A stretch of 51,097 nt of DNA from Terriglobales bacterium (GTDB taxonomy: Bacteria > Acidobacteriota > Terriglobia > Terriglobales > Acidobacteriaceae). The notes beneath the pieces were generated by a model. That model was given only the letters and a program-made list of their open reading frames with translations. It searched no databases and was not told the DNA's origin. The stretch spans positions 1 to 51,097 of the forward strand of contig JASHOU010000167.1 in the NCBI GenBank assembly GCA_030038475.1, given 5' to 3'. Positions 41,814 to 50,617 of this stretch are shown here, one piece after another; within the stretch, counting starts at the first letter, position 1, and each line of letters begins with the position of its first letter. The translations under genes were made by a program, and so were the position numbers.

Positions 41814-43613
41814 TTACCACCCCACCTTCTTCCCCCTATTCTGCTCGTCGAGCCATTGCTTCAACGGCGCGAAGTATTCCAGAATTGCGCCAGCATCAAC
41901 CTGCCGTTCGCCGGTCAAAACTTCGAGCGCGTCGGGCCACGGTTTGCTTTGGCCCATGGCCAGCATCTTGTTGAACTTTGTGCCGGCTTCTTTCGAGCCG
42001 TAGAAGGTGCAGCGATGGAGCGGGCCCTGATAGCCGGATTCGCGGCACAATGCGCGGTAGAACTGGAACTCCAGAATGTGCGCCAGGAAATAGCGGGTGT
42101 AAGGTACGTTCGCCGCGACGTGATACTTCGCTCCGGGATCGAAATCGGCTTCGCTGCGCGCGACCGGCGGGGCTACTCCCTGATACTTCAGGCGTAGTTC
42201 CCACCACGCCTTGTTGTAATCGGCGGGCTTGATCTCTCCCGAAAATACCTTCCAGCGCCACTGGTCGATCATCAATCCGAACGGCAGAAACGCTACGCGA
42301 TCGAGCGCCTGCTTCAGCAGTTCCGGAATATCGTTGCTGCCCTGCGGCACGCTGTCGAGCAAGCCGACTTTGTGTAGGTATTCGGGCGTGATGGCCAGCG
42401 CAATCGCGTCGCCGATCGCTTCGTGAAAGCCGTCGTTCGCTCCGTTCTTGAACAGGAAGGGCTGATCTTTGTAGGCGCGCTGGTAGAAGTTGTGCCCGAG
42501 TTCGTGGTGAATGGTGACGAAATCCGTGCCGCGAACCTGGATGCACATCTTCACGCGCAGATCGTCGAAGTTGTCGATGTCCCAGGCGCTGGCGTGGCAG
42601 ACCACATCGCGATCGGCGGGCTTGGTGAAAAGCGAGCGCTCCCAGAAGGTCGCCGGTAGCGGCGCGAAACCCATGGAAGTGAAGAACCCTTCGCCGTATT
42701 TCACCATGCCTTTCGGGTCGAGATTTTTCTTCTTGAGCAGTTCGGTGACGTCGACTCCGCCCTTGTCTTCCTGTACCCCGAGCAGATCGTAGATATTTCC
42801 CCATTCCTGCGCCCATGGATTGCCGAGCAAATGCGCGGGGATCGGACCATCGGGTGGAACGACACCGGGCCCGTATTTTTCCGCGAGCTTCGAGCGGACA
42901 TAGGTGTGCAGCGCAAGATAGAGCGGCTTGACCTGGTTCCACAGGCGTTCGAGATCGGCAGAGAATTCTTCCGGAGTCATGTCGTAGCCGGCGCGCCAGA
43001 GCGCACCGGTATCTTTGAATCCAATTTCTCTCGCCCCCTGATTCGAGAGATCGACAAAGCGCGCGTAGCGCTGGCGCATCGGCGGACCGATCGCGTGCCA
43101 TCCCATCCAGACATCTTTCAGTTCCTCGGGATTGTGGCTGGTGGACATCAGTTTCTCGATCGCTGTGATATCCAGGCACTCGCCGTTTTTGGGACAGTAC
43201 TTGCCCTTGCCGTAATCGGCATCGAGCGAGACGCCGATCTCGGTCATTTCGCGGCGCAGAGCCGCATCCTTGGGCGCGGGAGCGGTGAGCGAGAGCTTCA
43301 GCAGCACGAATTTTCGCGCCAGCTCGGGCGGCAGCGTGAGGCCATCAAACCGCTTCGCCCGTTCGACCAGATCGGTGGTCACGGCCGTGACCTGATCGAT
43401 GGCATCGGCCGCCATAGCCTGCGTGTCGTCGGTGATGAAGTTCTCCTGTACCCAGGAGGCGCGCTGCACCTTGACACTGAGGTCGGCTAGTTGAGCTTCG
43501 GCCTTGTTCATAAATTCCTGGGCTTCGGCTGCGGTAGGCGCGGTTTGTGCGCGGACGGGTGTGGCAAGAGTATTCATGGCTAGAAATAAGAATACGAGAG
43601 TCAGAGGCTTCAT
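41814..43613 (-). CDS. Exported M2-family peptidyl-dipeptidase (ACE-like)
   Basis: A 599-residue zinc dipeptidyl carboxypeptidase homologous to angiotensin-converting enzyme. A signal peptide (LVFLFLAMNTLATPVRA) is followed by the helical lid (EAQEFMNKAEAQLADL). The zinc site is HHELGHNFYQRAY, with the third ligand Glu in GFHEAIGDAIALA. The substrate region VARSEADFDPGAKYHVAANVPYTRYFLAHILEFQFY is typical. ATG at 43613 has CGGAG upstream; the frame to 43676 is not used. It probably removes dipeptides from peptides in the periplasm. Confidence 0.93.
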   Translation of the reverse strand: MKPLTLVFLFLAMNTLATPVRAQTAPTAAEAQEFMNKAEAQLADLSVKVQRASWVQENFITDDTQAMAADAIDQVTAVTTDLVERAKRFDGLTLPPELARKFVLLKLSLTAPAPKDAALRREMTEIGVSLDADYGKGKYCPKNGECLDITAIEKLMSTSHNPEELKDVWMGWHAIGPPMRQRYARFVDLSNQGAREIGFKDTGALWRAGYDMTPEEFSADLERLWNQVKPLYLALHTYVRSKLAEKYGPGVVPPDGPIPAHLLGNPWAQEWGNIYDLLGVQEDKGGVDVTELLKKKNLDPKGMVKYGEGFFTSMGFAPLPATFWERSLFTKPADRDVVCHASAWDIDNFDDLRVKMCIQVRGTDFVTIHHELGHNFYQRAYKDQPFLFKNGANDGFHEAIGDAIALAITPEYLHKVGLLDSVPQGSNDIPELLKQALDRVAFLPFGLMIDQWRWKVFSGEIKPADYNKAWWELRLKYQGVAPPVARSEADFDPGAKYHVAANVPYTRYFLAHILEFQFYRALCRESGYQGPLHRCTFYGSKEAGTKFNKMLAMGQSKPWPDALEVLTGERQVDAGAILEYFAPLKQWLDEQNRGKKVGW

Positions 43614-43674
43614 GGCATCTCCGAAGAAAACGGATAGCAGGCTATCAAAGTAGCCCACTAACGAAAAACGAATC

Positions 43675-43704
43675 ATTATGACGGACGGGGGAGGATTTTG
43701 TCAG
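43675..43704 (-). promoter_or_regulatory. Candidate promoter of the M2 peptidase gene
   Basis: On the minus strand CTGACA (43699-43704) and CATAAT (43675-43680) are spaced by 18 bases, each with five of six matches. The predicted start at about 43668 gives a leader of about 55 bases. Confidence 0.5.
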
Positions 43705-43784
43705 GCGCGGATGCGCGGGCGTTTGGAGTGATGTTCGCGAAACCGTGGCGAACGGCGCTGGTAGCGTAGCCGAGGCGTCTGCCG

Positions 43785-44645
43785 CTACGTCGTTCTTGCC
43801 GCGGATTGCAGCGCTTCGATGGCCGATTTCACTTTGGCTGACACTGCATCCATGTCGTGCAGCGTCAGACCGGCGGTCGGGATCACATCGCCCGCTCGCA
43901 TCTCCAGCGGCTGGGATTTGATGTGGTAGGTGTTCATCGGCAGCAAGTCGAAGGTGCCGACGAGCGCGATGGGAACGATATCGGCTTGCGCTTTGATCGC
44001 CAAGAAAAATGCGCCCGGCAGAAATGCTTGCAACGCGCCTGTAGAGGTGCGGCCACCCTCGGGAAAAATCACCAGCGGCATACCGGCACGCAGGCTGCGC
44101 AGCGCCGACTTGACCGCGCCGATGGAAGCGGCCGGGTTCTGCTGGTTGATGCACACTTGTCCCGAACGCCGCAGATGCCAACCGACGAATGGATACGAGA
44201 GCAGCTCGCTTTTGAAAACGATGCGAAATTGAAACGACAGATAAACGTAGAGGATGGGAATGTCGAGCGCCGAGGCGTGCGTGACCGCATAGACGCGCGG
44301 TTTCGAGTTGTCGATTTTATTCCCATCCAGGCCGGTAACTTTCACCGGCGAGAGAATCGTCTTCATGATCAGCCATGACCAGAGGCGGGCGAGCTTGTGC
44401 TGAACGCGCCCGCTGCGATCGAAAAACGAGCAAACAAGGGAAATTGTGCCCAAGATAATCGTGTAGGCCCATATCAGCGGGTCAAAAATGAAATAGGAGC
44501 GCAGCCGGCTGAGCCAGCCGTGGCGAGTTTTGAGATGAGGGCTTATGCGGCTTTCGGACCAAGATGGCGCGATCTCTACCGATGCTTCCGGGGACAGACG
44601 ATCTCGTTCTTTCTCCGGTTCGGCGGTGGTGGCGATCTTGTTCAC
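43785..44645 (-). CDS. Lysophospholipid acyltransferase (PlsC-like)
   Basis: A 286-residue membrane-associated acyltransferase. A membrane helix (LIWAYTIILGTISLVCSFF) precedes motif I THASALD (H-x4-D, with Thr in place of the common Asn), GQVCINQQN and motif III FPEGGRTSTGAL. The product is probably phosphatidic acid from lysophosphatidate or a related acyl transfer. An N-terminal 40-residue charged extension is present. It is in the same direction as folC and accD upstream. The acyl acceptor is not certain. Confidence 0.85.
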   Translation of the reverse strand: MNKIATTAEPEKERDRLSPEASVEIAPSWSESRISPHLKTRHGWLSRLRSYFIFDPLIWAYTIILGTISLVCSFFDRSGRVQHKLARLWSWLIMKTILSPVKVTGLDGNKIDNSKPRVYAVTHASALDIPILYVYLSFQFRIVFKSELLSYPFVGWHLRRSGQVCINQQNPAASIGAVKSALRSLRAGMPLVIFPEGGRTSTGALQAFLPGAFFLAIKAQADIVPIALVGTFDLLPMNTYHIKSQPLEMRAGDVIPTAGLTLHDMDAVSAKVKSAIEALQSAARTT

Positions 44646-44699
44646 TGTTTCGGTTCTGCAGGCCTTTTCCGCGGGCGGGGCGCCCGCGCCACACGATTC

Positions 44700-46079
44700 T
44701 TAGATGCAAATGCCAAGCGCTTGCATCGCTTCTCCCACAATATAAATCGAGCCGGTAACCACGACCAGCCCGCGCGCTCCGGCAAGGTTACGCGCGCGAT
44801 CCAGCGCCGATGTTACGTTTTCAGACTCTTGAATATCGCTTGAGCCGGCCACGCGCGCGGCGGCGTTCCGAATCTCATCCGGCGTTGCCGAACGCGGATT
44901 CTCGGCCCGGGTCAAGACCACATTCGCGGCAACGGGAAAAAGAATCTCCGTGATTTCCTGCACCGCCTTATCCCGCATCACACCAAAGACCAGGGTAATT
45001 TCGCGGCCGCTTCCGCGAAGTGAGTAGGCGGAAAGCGTCGAGCGCAATGCCCAGGCACCAGCCGGGTTATGGGCAACGTCAAGCACATATTCGGGGCTGA
45101 CTGCCGTTGCGGGCACGATCTGGAAGCGCCCTGGCCAATGTGTTTCGCGAATGCCCTGCGCGATCGATCCCGGCGTGATCTGCTCGAATCCCCGGTCTCT
45201 CAACTCCACAGCCGCTGCGATCGCCAACGCAACATTTCTCAGCTGATGCCGCCCCGCCAAAGGCGAGTCGACTAGAACTTTTTCACCCAGTATGTCCAAC
45301 GAATATCGCTGCCGCGGGCTGCTCGCCAACGGATACGGGGCACCGGTCACCATGTACTCGCTGCTGCCCGGCGACACCGGCGGGACATAGGGCACCGCAT
45401 TCACGGCCTGCGCGCCGGCGTCGAGGATTGCGTTTCCAATTATTTCGTTGGCTTCGGGTAGTTGCGGCAGCGTCACCACAACTCCGCCGGGACGAATGAT
45501 GCCGGCTTTCTCGCGCGCGATCTCACCGATGGTTTCGCCGAGATATTTCTGATGATCGAGCGAGATATCGGTGATGACGCTGAGGCGCGGTTCGACGACG
45601 TTGGTTGCGTCGAGGCGCCCGCCCATGCCGACCTCAAGCACTACGATATCGGGATGGTTGCGGGCGAAATGCTCGAAGGCCATTGCCGTCAACGTCTCAA
45701 AGAAGCTGGGATGCCAGGGCAGATCGCCTTCGCTAACCAGTCGTTCAGCGGTTCGGTCGACTACATCATGCAGCAGCGCAAAATCGTCGTCAGCGAGAGG
45801 CTGACCGTTAAGGCGGATGCGCTCGTTGATGCGAACCAGATGCGGCGAAGTATAGAGTCCAGTGTTCAGCCCCGATGCTTGCAGAATCGAGGCCAGAGTT
45901 GCAGCCGTCGAACCCTTGCCGTTCGTGCCAGCGACAAGCACGCTGGGAAAACGACGCTCGGGATGGCCGAGCACGGCGAGAAGGACGCGCATGTGCTCCA
46001 GATCAAATTTGTGCGATGGAGTCTGCGCCAACTCGTGGCCCAGCCCGTAAATTTGCGCGACTGCGGTTTCGTAGGACAT
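44700..46079 (-). CDS. folC: Folylpolyglutamate / dihydrofolate synthase
   Basis: Adds glutamate to dihydropteroate or folates with ATP. It holds the P-loop VAGTNGKGSTAATLASIL, SPHLVRINERIRLNGQPL, VLEVGMGGRLDATNVVEP and DISLDHQKYLGETIGEIAREKAGI. The C-terminal Mur-ligase-like domain contains LDVAHNPAGAWAL. ATG at 46079 (MSYETAVAQIYGLG) gives 459 residues; the extra sequence to 46142 comes from the palindromic gap. The accD-folC order is common in bacteria and links fatty acid and folate genes here. Confidence 0.94.
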   Translation of the reverse strand: MSYETAVAQIYGLGHELAQTPSHKFDLEHMRVLLAVLGHPERRFPSVLVAGTNGKGSTAATLASILQASGLNTGLYTSPHLVRINERIRLNGQPLADDDFALLHDVVDRTAERLVSEGDLPWHPSFFETLTAMAFEHFARNHPDIVVLEVGMGGRLDATNVVEPRLSVITDISLDHQKYLGETIGEIAREKAGIIRPGGVVVTLPQLPEANEIIGNAILDAGAQAVNAVPYVPPVSPGSSEYMVTGAPYPLASSPRQRYSLDILGEKVLVDSPLAGRHQLRNVALAIAAAVELRDRGFEQITPGSIAQGIRETHWPGRFQIVPATAVSPEYVLDVAHNPAGAWALRSTLSAYSLRGSGREITLVFGVMRDKAVQEITEILFPVAANVVLTRAENPRSATPDEIRNAAARVAGSSDIQESENVTSALDRARNLAGARGLVVVTGSIYIVGEAMQALGICI

Positions 46080-46088
46080 CGGTTGTTG

Positions 46089-46307
46089 GTCGCTGGTCGT
46101 TAGTCGTTCGCTAGCCCGGGAAGGGCGCGTCGTTTGTCCCATCCGACATACTCAGGGTAGCAATTTCGGGTACGGGTTTCGACTCTTCCTCATCAGAATG
46201 GGTCTGCTCGAGGTCAAAGTGCGTTCCAAGAACCCTGAGCAGAAATCTAACCGCTGGGCCGCTAGGGGAACGGTTTTGCCAACGACAAACGACCAACGAC
46301 CAGCGAC
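46089..46307. repeat. Inverted repeat flanking the accD-folC gap
   Basis: Arms 46089-46108 and 46288-46307 are inverted copies matching at 19 of 20 positions, made of variants of GGTCGTT. The 179 bases between them show no gene. The 232-base gap 46080-46311 is thus bounded by the two arms. Confidence 0.65.
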
Positions 46308-46311
46308 TGCC

Positions 46312-47160
46312 TTACGCCGCCTGTGCCATAAAATCGAGCGCGCGGGCTATGTACGGTTTTAAATCCTTGCGTTGGACCACCGCATCAAGCATTCCGTGTT
46401 CGAGGAGAAATTCGGAACGCTGAAAGCCCGGGGGCAGCTTCTGGCGGATCGTCTGCTCAATGACGCGCGGGCCGGCGAAGCCAATGAGGGCGCCAGGTTC
46501 GGCGATGTTCAAGTCGCCCAGCATGGCGAACGATGCGGTTACGCCGCCGGTGGTGGGGTCAGTCAAGACTGAAATGTAGGGAATGCGCGCGGCATCCAAA
46601 CGCGCCAGCGCGGCGGAGATCTTCGCCAACTGCATCAGGCTGATGACTCCTTCCATCATGCGCGCGCCGCCCGATGCGGAGACGATGATGATTGGCTTGC
46701 GCGTTTCGATCGACTTTTCGATCGCCCGCGTGATCGCCTCGCCGACAACCGCCCCCATGCTGCCGCCGATGAATGAGTATTCCATCGAACTGACGATTAC
46801 GGGACGCCCGTTCAGCTTGCCGTGAACATTGATAACGGCATCTTTTAATCCCGTATCGTTCTTCGCTTGTTTCAGGCGCGAGGAATAGGCTTTGAGGTCG
46901 ACAAATTTCAGCGGGTCGGTAGAGGCGAGATTGCTGTCGAAGATTTCGTATTGATTGTCGTCCAGAAGCTGAGCCAACCGTGTACGGGCATCGATGCGGA
47001 AATGCTTGTAGCACTTTGGGCAGACATTGAGATTCTCCTCGAGATCCTTTTTCCAGATGATCTGTCGGCAGCCGTCACACTTTACCCATAAACCCTCCGT
47101 GCGGACTTTCTTTTCGCCCGAAGTGTCGAGCTGGCCGGATTGTCGCTTGAACCAGGTCAT
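46312..47160 (-). CDS. accD: Acetyl-CoA carboxylase carboxyltransferase subunit beta
   Basis: The beta subunit of the carboxyltransferase that makes malonyl-CoA. The N-terminal zinc ribbon is clear (KCDGCRQII, NVCPKCYKHF). The crotonase-type core shows GGARMMEGVISLMQLAKISA, DPTTGGVTASFAMLGDLN and EPGALIGFAGPRVIEQT. ATG at 47160 (MTWFKRQSG) gives 282 residues. It lies upstream of folC on the same strand. accA is not in the window. Confidence 0.96.
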   Translation of the reverse strand: MTWFKRQSGQLDTSGEKKVRTEGLWVKCDGCRQIIWKKDLEENLNVCPKCYKHFRIDARTRLAQLLDDNQYEIFDSNLASTDPLKFVDLKAYSSRLKQAKNDTGLKDAVINVHGKLNGRPVIVSSMEYSFIGGSMGAVVGEAITRAIEKSIETRKPIIIVSASGGARMMEGVISLMQLAKISAALARLDAARIPYISVLTDPTTGGVTASFAMLGDLNIAEPGALIGFAGPRVIEQTIRQKLPPGFQRSEFLLEHGMLDAVVQRKDLKPYIARALDFMAQAA

Positions 47161-47171
47161 AGAAAATTTGT

Positions 47172-47245
47172 AATTGGTGATTGGTAATCTGTAGTTTAGA
47201 ACCAAACCCTCCAAACCAAACGGTTCGAATTGCCAATTACCAATT
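47172..47245. repeat. Inverted repeat between cobO and accD
   Basis: Arms 47172-47188 and 47229-47245 are inverted copies matching at 15 of 17 positions, built from the word AATTGGT. The right arm reaches the stop codon of the adenosyltransferase gene. The 84-base gap between the two same-strand genes is mostly this structure. Confidence 0.6.
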
Positions 47246-47781
47246 CAGTATTCGATTCCTCTCTGCGCCATTACGCCTTTTTCATAGGCGTGTTTTATCT
47301 GCCGCATTTCGGTGACCGTGTCGGCCAGTTCCACAATTGTCGGATGCGCGTTTCTTCCGGTCAAGATTACGTGCACCATCTCCGGCTTGCGCTTCAGAGA
47401 CTCGGCAACTTTCGCGGGGTCGAGCATACCGTAGCTGATGGCGTAGTTGATCTCATCGAGCACCACCAGATCCCAATCGCCCGATTGGATCGCCTTTTCG
47501 GCTTCGGCCCAGGCCTCCTCGACCATGCGAACATCTTCCGGGTCGGGCTTTTCGGCGCCGACTTTCACGAAGCCGCGTCCCATTTGCTTCATGATGAACT
47601 TGTCGCCAAAGGCCTTCACCGCATCGAGTTCGCCGTAATGCCACGAGCCCTTTAAGAATTGCAGCATTAGCACGCGCATTCCCTGTCCCACGGCGCGCAG
47701 CGCGGTTCCCATGGCCGCCGTAGTTTTTCCCTTGCCCGGACCGGTATTGACGATGATGAGACCGCGACGCAGATCGGACAT
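47245..47781 (-). CDS. cobO: Corrinoid adenosyltransferase (CobO/BtuR type)
   Basis: Transfers the adenosyl group of ATP to cob(I)alamin or its precursors. The 178-residue protein has a P-loop NTGPGKGKTTAAMGTALRAVGQG, QFLKGSWHYGELDAVKAFG and DLVVLDEINYAISYGML, all typical of the CobA/CobO/BtuR class, which is distinct from PduO and EutT. Its product, adenosylcobalamin, is the cofactor of EutBC about 10 kb away. The cob or btu gene names are interchangeable here. Confidence 0.92.
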   Translation of the reverse strand: MSDLRRGLIIVNTGPGKGKTTAAMGTALRAVGQGMRVLMLQFLKGSWHYGELDAVKAFGDKFIMKQMGRGFVKVGAEKPDPEDVRMVEEAWAEAEKAIQSGDWDLVVLDEINYAISYGMLDPAKVAESLKRKPEMVHVILTGRNAHPTIVELADTVTEMRQIKHAYEKGVMAQRGIEY

Positions 47782-47841
47782 AGGAGCGAAAGAGTGATTC
47801 TACTAGAGAGAATGAGTGATTCTTCGCGCAGCGCCGCTTTT

Positions 47842-50100
47842 TCAGAAGCTCGGTCGCTGGGCGATTCTCCACGACCACATCAGGAACGAGGTTGAGGTGA
47901 GGTCGATCGCCGGTTCAGTTGTGCTGTAGGACTGCATGTTGTCTCGATAGACCGCTATCTGCGAAGCATCAAATGCGCCATCATTGCCATTGAACTTGTG
48001 GAAGGTGTCGACACCATTGGCCGGGCACAGGATCATGCCGTCGAGCACGCCCGACGTGGCATAACCAGCTGGACCCTCAACCGCAGCGCCCCAAAGCACG
48101 GGCACGCCTCCGGAAGTTCCATCAAGCGCGCCGGCGAGATTCGCCACCTGGTGCTGAATACAATTGGGAAACGTGCTCCCGTCGCCAACAATAAACGACG
48201 ATCCCCAGGAGTTGGCGCCGAGAATATTGGCCAGCCATCGCTGCGAATAGGCAGCATACTTTTTCGAGCCGGTCAGGTAAAAGGCTTCGCTGGCCATCAC
48301 CGATAAACCCGCGCCATGCGAAGTGGTGTCGCCATAACTCCACTGGTAGCCGAAGCCCCAGGAGTCGCTCGCGGCGATGGCGATCGCGTCATCCACCTGC
48401 CGCAATAATTGCCGCCGAATGCCAGCTTCAGAAACGGCCAAACCGCGCGGGTTCCCAGCCATTTTCAGGGCGCGATAAAGTTCGAAATGCGCCAGTCCGC
48501 TTACGTCGTAAAGATTCAGCGTGTCGGTATAGCCGGCGTCGTAAATATCAGTGATGTAATTCCGAGCAAATTGCGCCGCCTGCCGCAAGTAGAACAGAGG
48601 ATCGGCGTGCGGTAATGCAGTTGGCAGTGGTTGCGTTGCGTAAGAAGATCGTAACTTTGATTGCACCGCCGACTGCGAAGCCCCTTCCAGCGCGAAGTAC
48701 AACTCAGTTGCGCCGAGTTCCATGTCGTCGTCCCAGACGTTTTCGGGGTAGCCGTCAAACGGAGAGATCGTCAGCAGGCAGTTGGGGCATGAGCCCGAAT
48801 CGACCGTAGGAGCAGGATCGGGATACGACAGATCGGCAAGATCAAAAATGTCTTCTGCATTCTTCATGCACCGATTCGCGAGGGCTACATCCGTGGTTCG
48901 GTTCAGTTGGTAGCAGAGCGCGAAATCCGCCGCCAGGCGTCCTGCCAGATTCGGACTGATGGGTGAACCTGCCGCGCCCGCCACGTACACCGGACGGCGG
49001 CAGATAAAAAACGTTGTGTAAGGATCGCAAGGTCGCGGATCTCCGGGCTGTTGGTAATCGTCGGCCGCCTGCGGAAGCGTCCAGATGTCATACTCGGTGA
49101 TCAGGCAATAAGGAGTCTCGTACGTTCCCCCGCAATCTCCACTTGCTGAACTGGGATCGCCTTCTCCGTAATAATCCCAGTCTTGACTGTTGTCGACCTG
49201 GTAATAGAGAGTTTGGGTCTTGTCATCCCACATTTTCAGCAACCAACTGATCCCAAACTGTGCTTCGCTCGTGAAATCGGATGACACGGGCGCTCCCGAA
49301 CCGCTCGCGCCCGCATAAGAAATCGACCCTGGCGGCGCGGGAGGGTTCATGGGTGCAGAGGGTCCCATCTGGCTGGGAAAGTCGCGAATTCCAATTTGCA
49401 TGAGCGCCATTGTGTAGCTGGTTGTCTCGATGTACTTCATATAGTCGCCGGCGTCCCACCAACCGCCCGCGGCATTGATGTTGGGCAACAGCGCAGTAAC
49501 CAGCGGAGGAGTAGGGGGAACATTGTCGATGAAGTCATTGCTATCGAGCGGCGGCGTTTCGTAAACGCGCGCGTTCCTGTCTTTCAGATGACCCGGCGCG
49601 GTGCGCAGCGCGTTGGAGACAAAGTTCGGTCCATCCCGCTCGGTTTCGTAAAAGAAGAGAGTATTCAACAGCAAGCCGGAGTAGAGCGTATCCGGCGCAT
49701 CGACCGCGAAAGGTGGCGAAACCGTCGCTCGCCGCGATGTTGAAGCTACCGAAATTGTATAAAGGTCGCCCCCGGGAACGTTGAAGTCGAGGGCGTAAAC
49801 ATTGTAGATCACAGTTTTGCTGTGGCTCCAAGTGCCGAGCAAGGCGCCAACGTAGCCCGAATATAAGACGATGCCGCTAGAGTTGACCACTTTGAAGGTG
49901 GCTCCGCTTTCCGCTGTCTTCGACATCAGGTAGGCGCGAAAAGGGGCCTGGCCGGTTTCGTAGCCAACCTGGCTCACACGCACGTAAGCGGACTCGGCCT
50001 GGGCGGTGCGAATGAGGCCGAGCGTAACCAGCAAGATGCCGGCGGTCAAAGCAAGCCGGAAGGCGAGTCGCAAGCAGATCGCAGGGTACACGGCTGGCAA
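47842..50100 (-). CDS. Exported glycoside hydrolase family 9 enzyme
   Basis: A 752-residue secreted glycosidase. A signal peptide (LALTAGILLVTLGLIRTAQA) is followed by an Ig-like N-terminal domain (YVRVSQVGYETGQAPFRAYL) and the (alpha/alpha)6 GH9 module. The catalytic Asp pair is in GGWWDAGDYMKYIETT, LGANSWGSSFIVGDGSTFP follows, and the acid Glu is in YSTTEPAIDLTSTSFL. The start is TTG at 50100, supported by CAGGAGG seven bases before. GH9 enzymes are mainly endoglucanases and glucosaminidase-like enzymes; the substrate here is not certain. Confidence 0.88.
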   Translation of the reverse strand: MPAVYPAICLRLAFRLALTAGILLVTLGLIRTAQAESAYVRVSQVGYETGQAPFRAYLMSKTAESGATFKVVNSSGIVLYSGYVGALLGTWSHSKTVIYNVYALDFNVPGGDLYTISVASTSRRATVSPPFAVDAPDTLYSGLLLNTLFFYETERDGPNFVSNALRTAPGHLKDRNARVYETPPLDSNDFIDNVPPTPPLVTALLPNINAAGGWWDAGDYMKYIETTSYTMALMQIGIRDFPSQMGPSAPMNPPAPPGSISYAGASGSGAPVSSDFTSEAQFGISWLLKMWDDKTQTLYYQVDNSQDWDYYGEGDPSSASGDCGGTYETPYCLITEYDIWTLPQAADDYQQPGDPRPCDPYTTFFICRRPVYVAGAAGSPISPNLAGRLAADFALCYQLNRTTDVALANRCMKNAEDIFDLADLSYPDPAPTVDSGSCPNCLLTISPFDGYPENVWDDDMELGATELYFALEGASQSAVQSKLRSSYATQPLPTALPHADPLFYLRQAAQFARNYITDIYDAGYTDTLNLYDVSGLAHFELYRALKMAGNPRGLAVSEAGIRRQLLRQVDDAIAIAASDSWGFGYQWSYGDTTSHGAGLSVMASEAFYLTGSKKYAAYSQRWLANILGANSWGSSFIVGDGSTFPNCIQHQVANLAGALDGTSGGVPVLWGAAVEGPAGYATSGVLDGMILCPANGVDTFHKFNGNDGAFDASQIAVYRDNMQSYSTTEPAIDLTSTSFLMWSWRIAQRPSF

Positions 50101-50129
50101 CGGGATTCCTCCTGCTACATGGCATAGCA

Positions 50130-50149
50130 GTATTAAATCCGTTTAATAC
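50130..50149. promoter_or_regulatory. Perfect palindrome, operator-like, upstream of the GH9 gene
   Basis: GTATTAAA (50130-50137) and TTTAATAC (50142-50149) are exact inverted copies around TCCG. The palindrome is 30 bases upstream of the TTG start, about seven bases downstream of the predicted -10, so it would cover the transcript start. That is the usual position of a repressor site. No repressor gene is adjacent. Confidence 0.55.
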
Positions 50150-50155
50150 AGGTAG

Positions 50156-50184
50156 ATATTGCTCTATTGCTACCGGAGTGTCAA
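50156..50184 (-). promoter_or_regulatory. Candidate promoter of the GH9 gene
   Basis: On the minus strand a perfect TTGACA (50179-50184) is followed after 17 bases by CAATAT (50156-50161, three of six matches). An alternative -10 is TATCTA three bases further on. The palindrome at 50130-50149 follows directly. Confidence 0.4.
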
Positions 50185-50617
50185 GCGCAGCATAACGGTT
50201 GGAACGACGCGAGCGGCAGGATGAAAAGAAGTGGCCGGAGATTGCCCGGCCATCGTATCAACACTCAAAAAGACAGTATCTACCGAAAACGGGCCCCCCA
50301 ATTTCACGCATCTATAATGATGCAATGGAATAAGGAACAATTGAGATAGGACAACTGGCATGTCCCTGCCCAAGATATGCGATGTCGGTCGTCCTGAACT
50401 GGCCTTCCGGGCTGAACAACTGAGTCGACTCCCTGCGTCCATCCCTTAGGACGGCCTGCTAACTGGCAATCCCTTCGCGGATCCGTGTGAAGCTGGCAGC
50501 GGTGGCCGCGAAATGATGCTAGTACGTACTTGCACGTTGAAGAGATCCGCCCCTTAGAATAGCTGGGGACCGAAGAATCGCTATGCTGCGCACAATCTTA
50601 GGCCTGCCCCTGAGTCC
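50185..50617. other. Gap without a gene that I can support
   Basis: About 430 bases between the GH9 promoter and the last gene. It contains a GGCCGG...CCGGCC-type hairpin near 50230-50255 and a 29-codon ATG frame (50360-50449) without other support. I see no tRNA fold, coding family or repeat. Confidence 0.4.

Noticed and set aside
50360-50449. A 29-codon ATG frame (MSLPKICDVGRPELAF)
   Set aside because: It is short, lacks a clear ribosome site and has no recognisable family; chance is likely.
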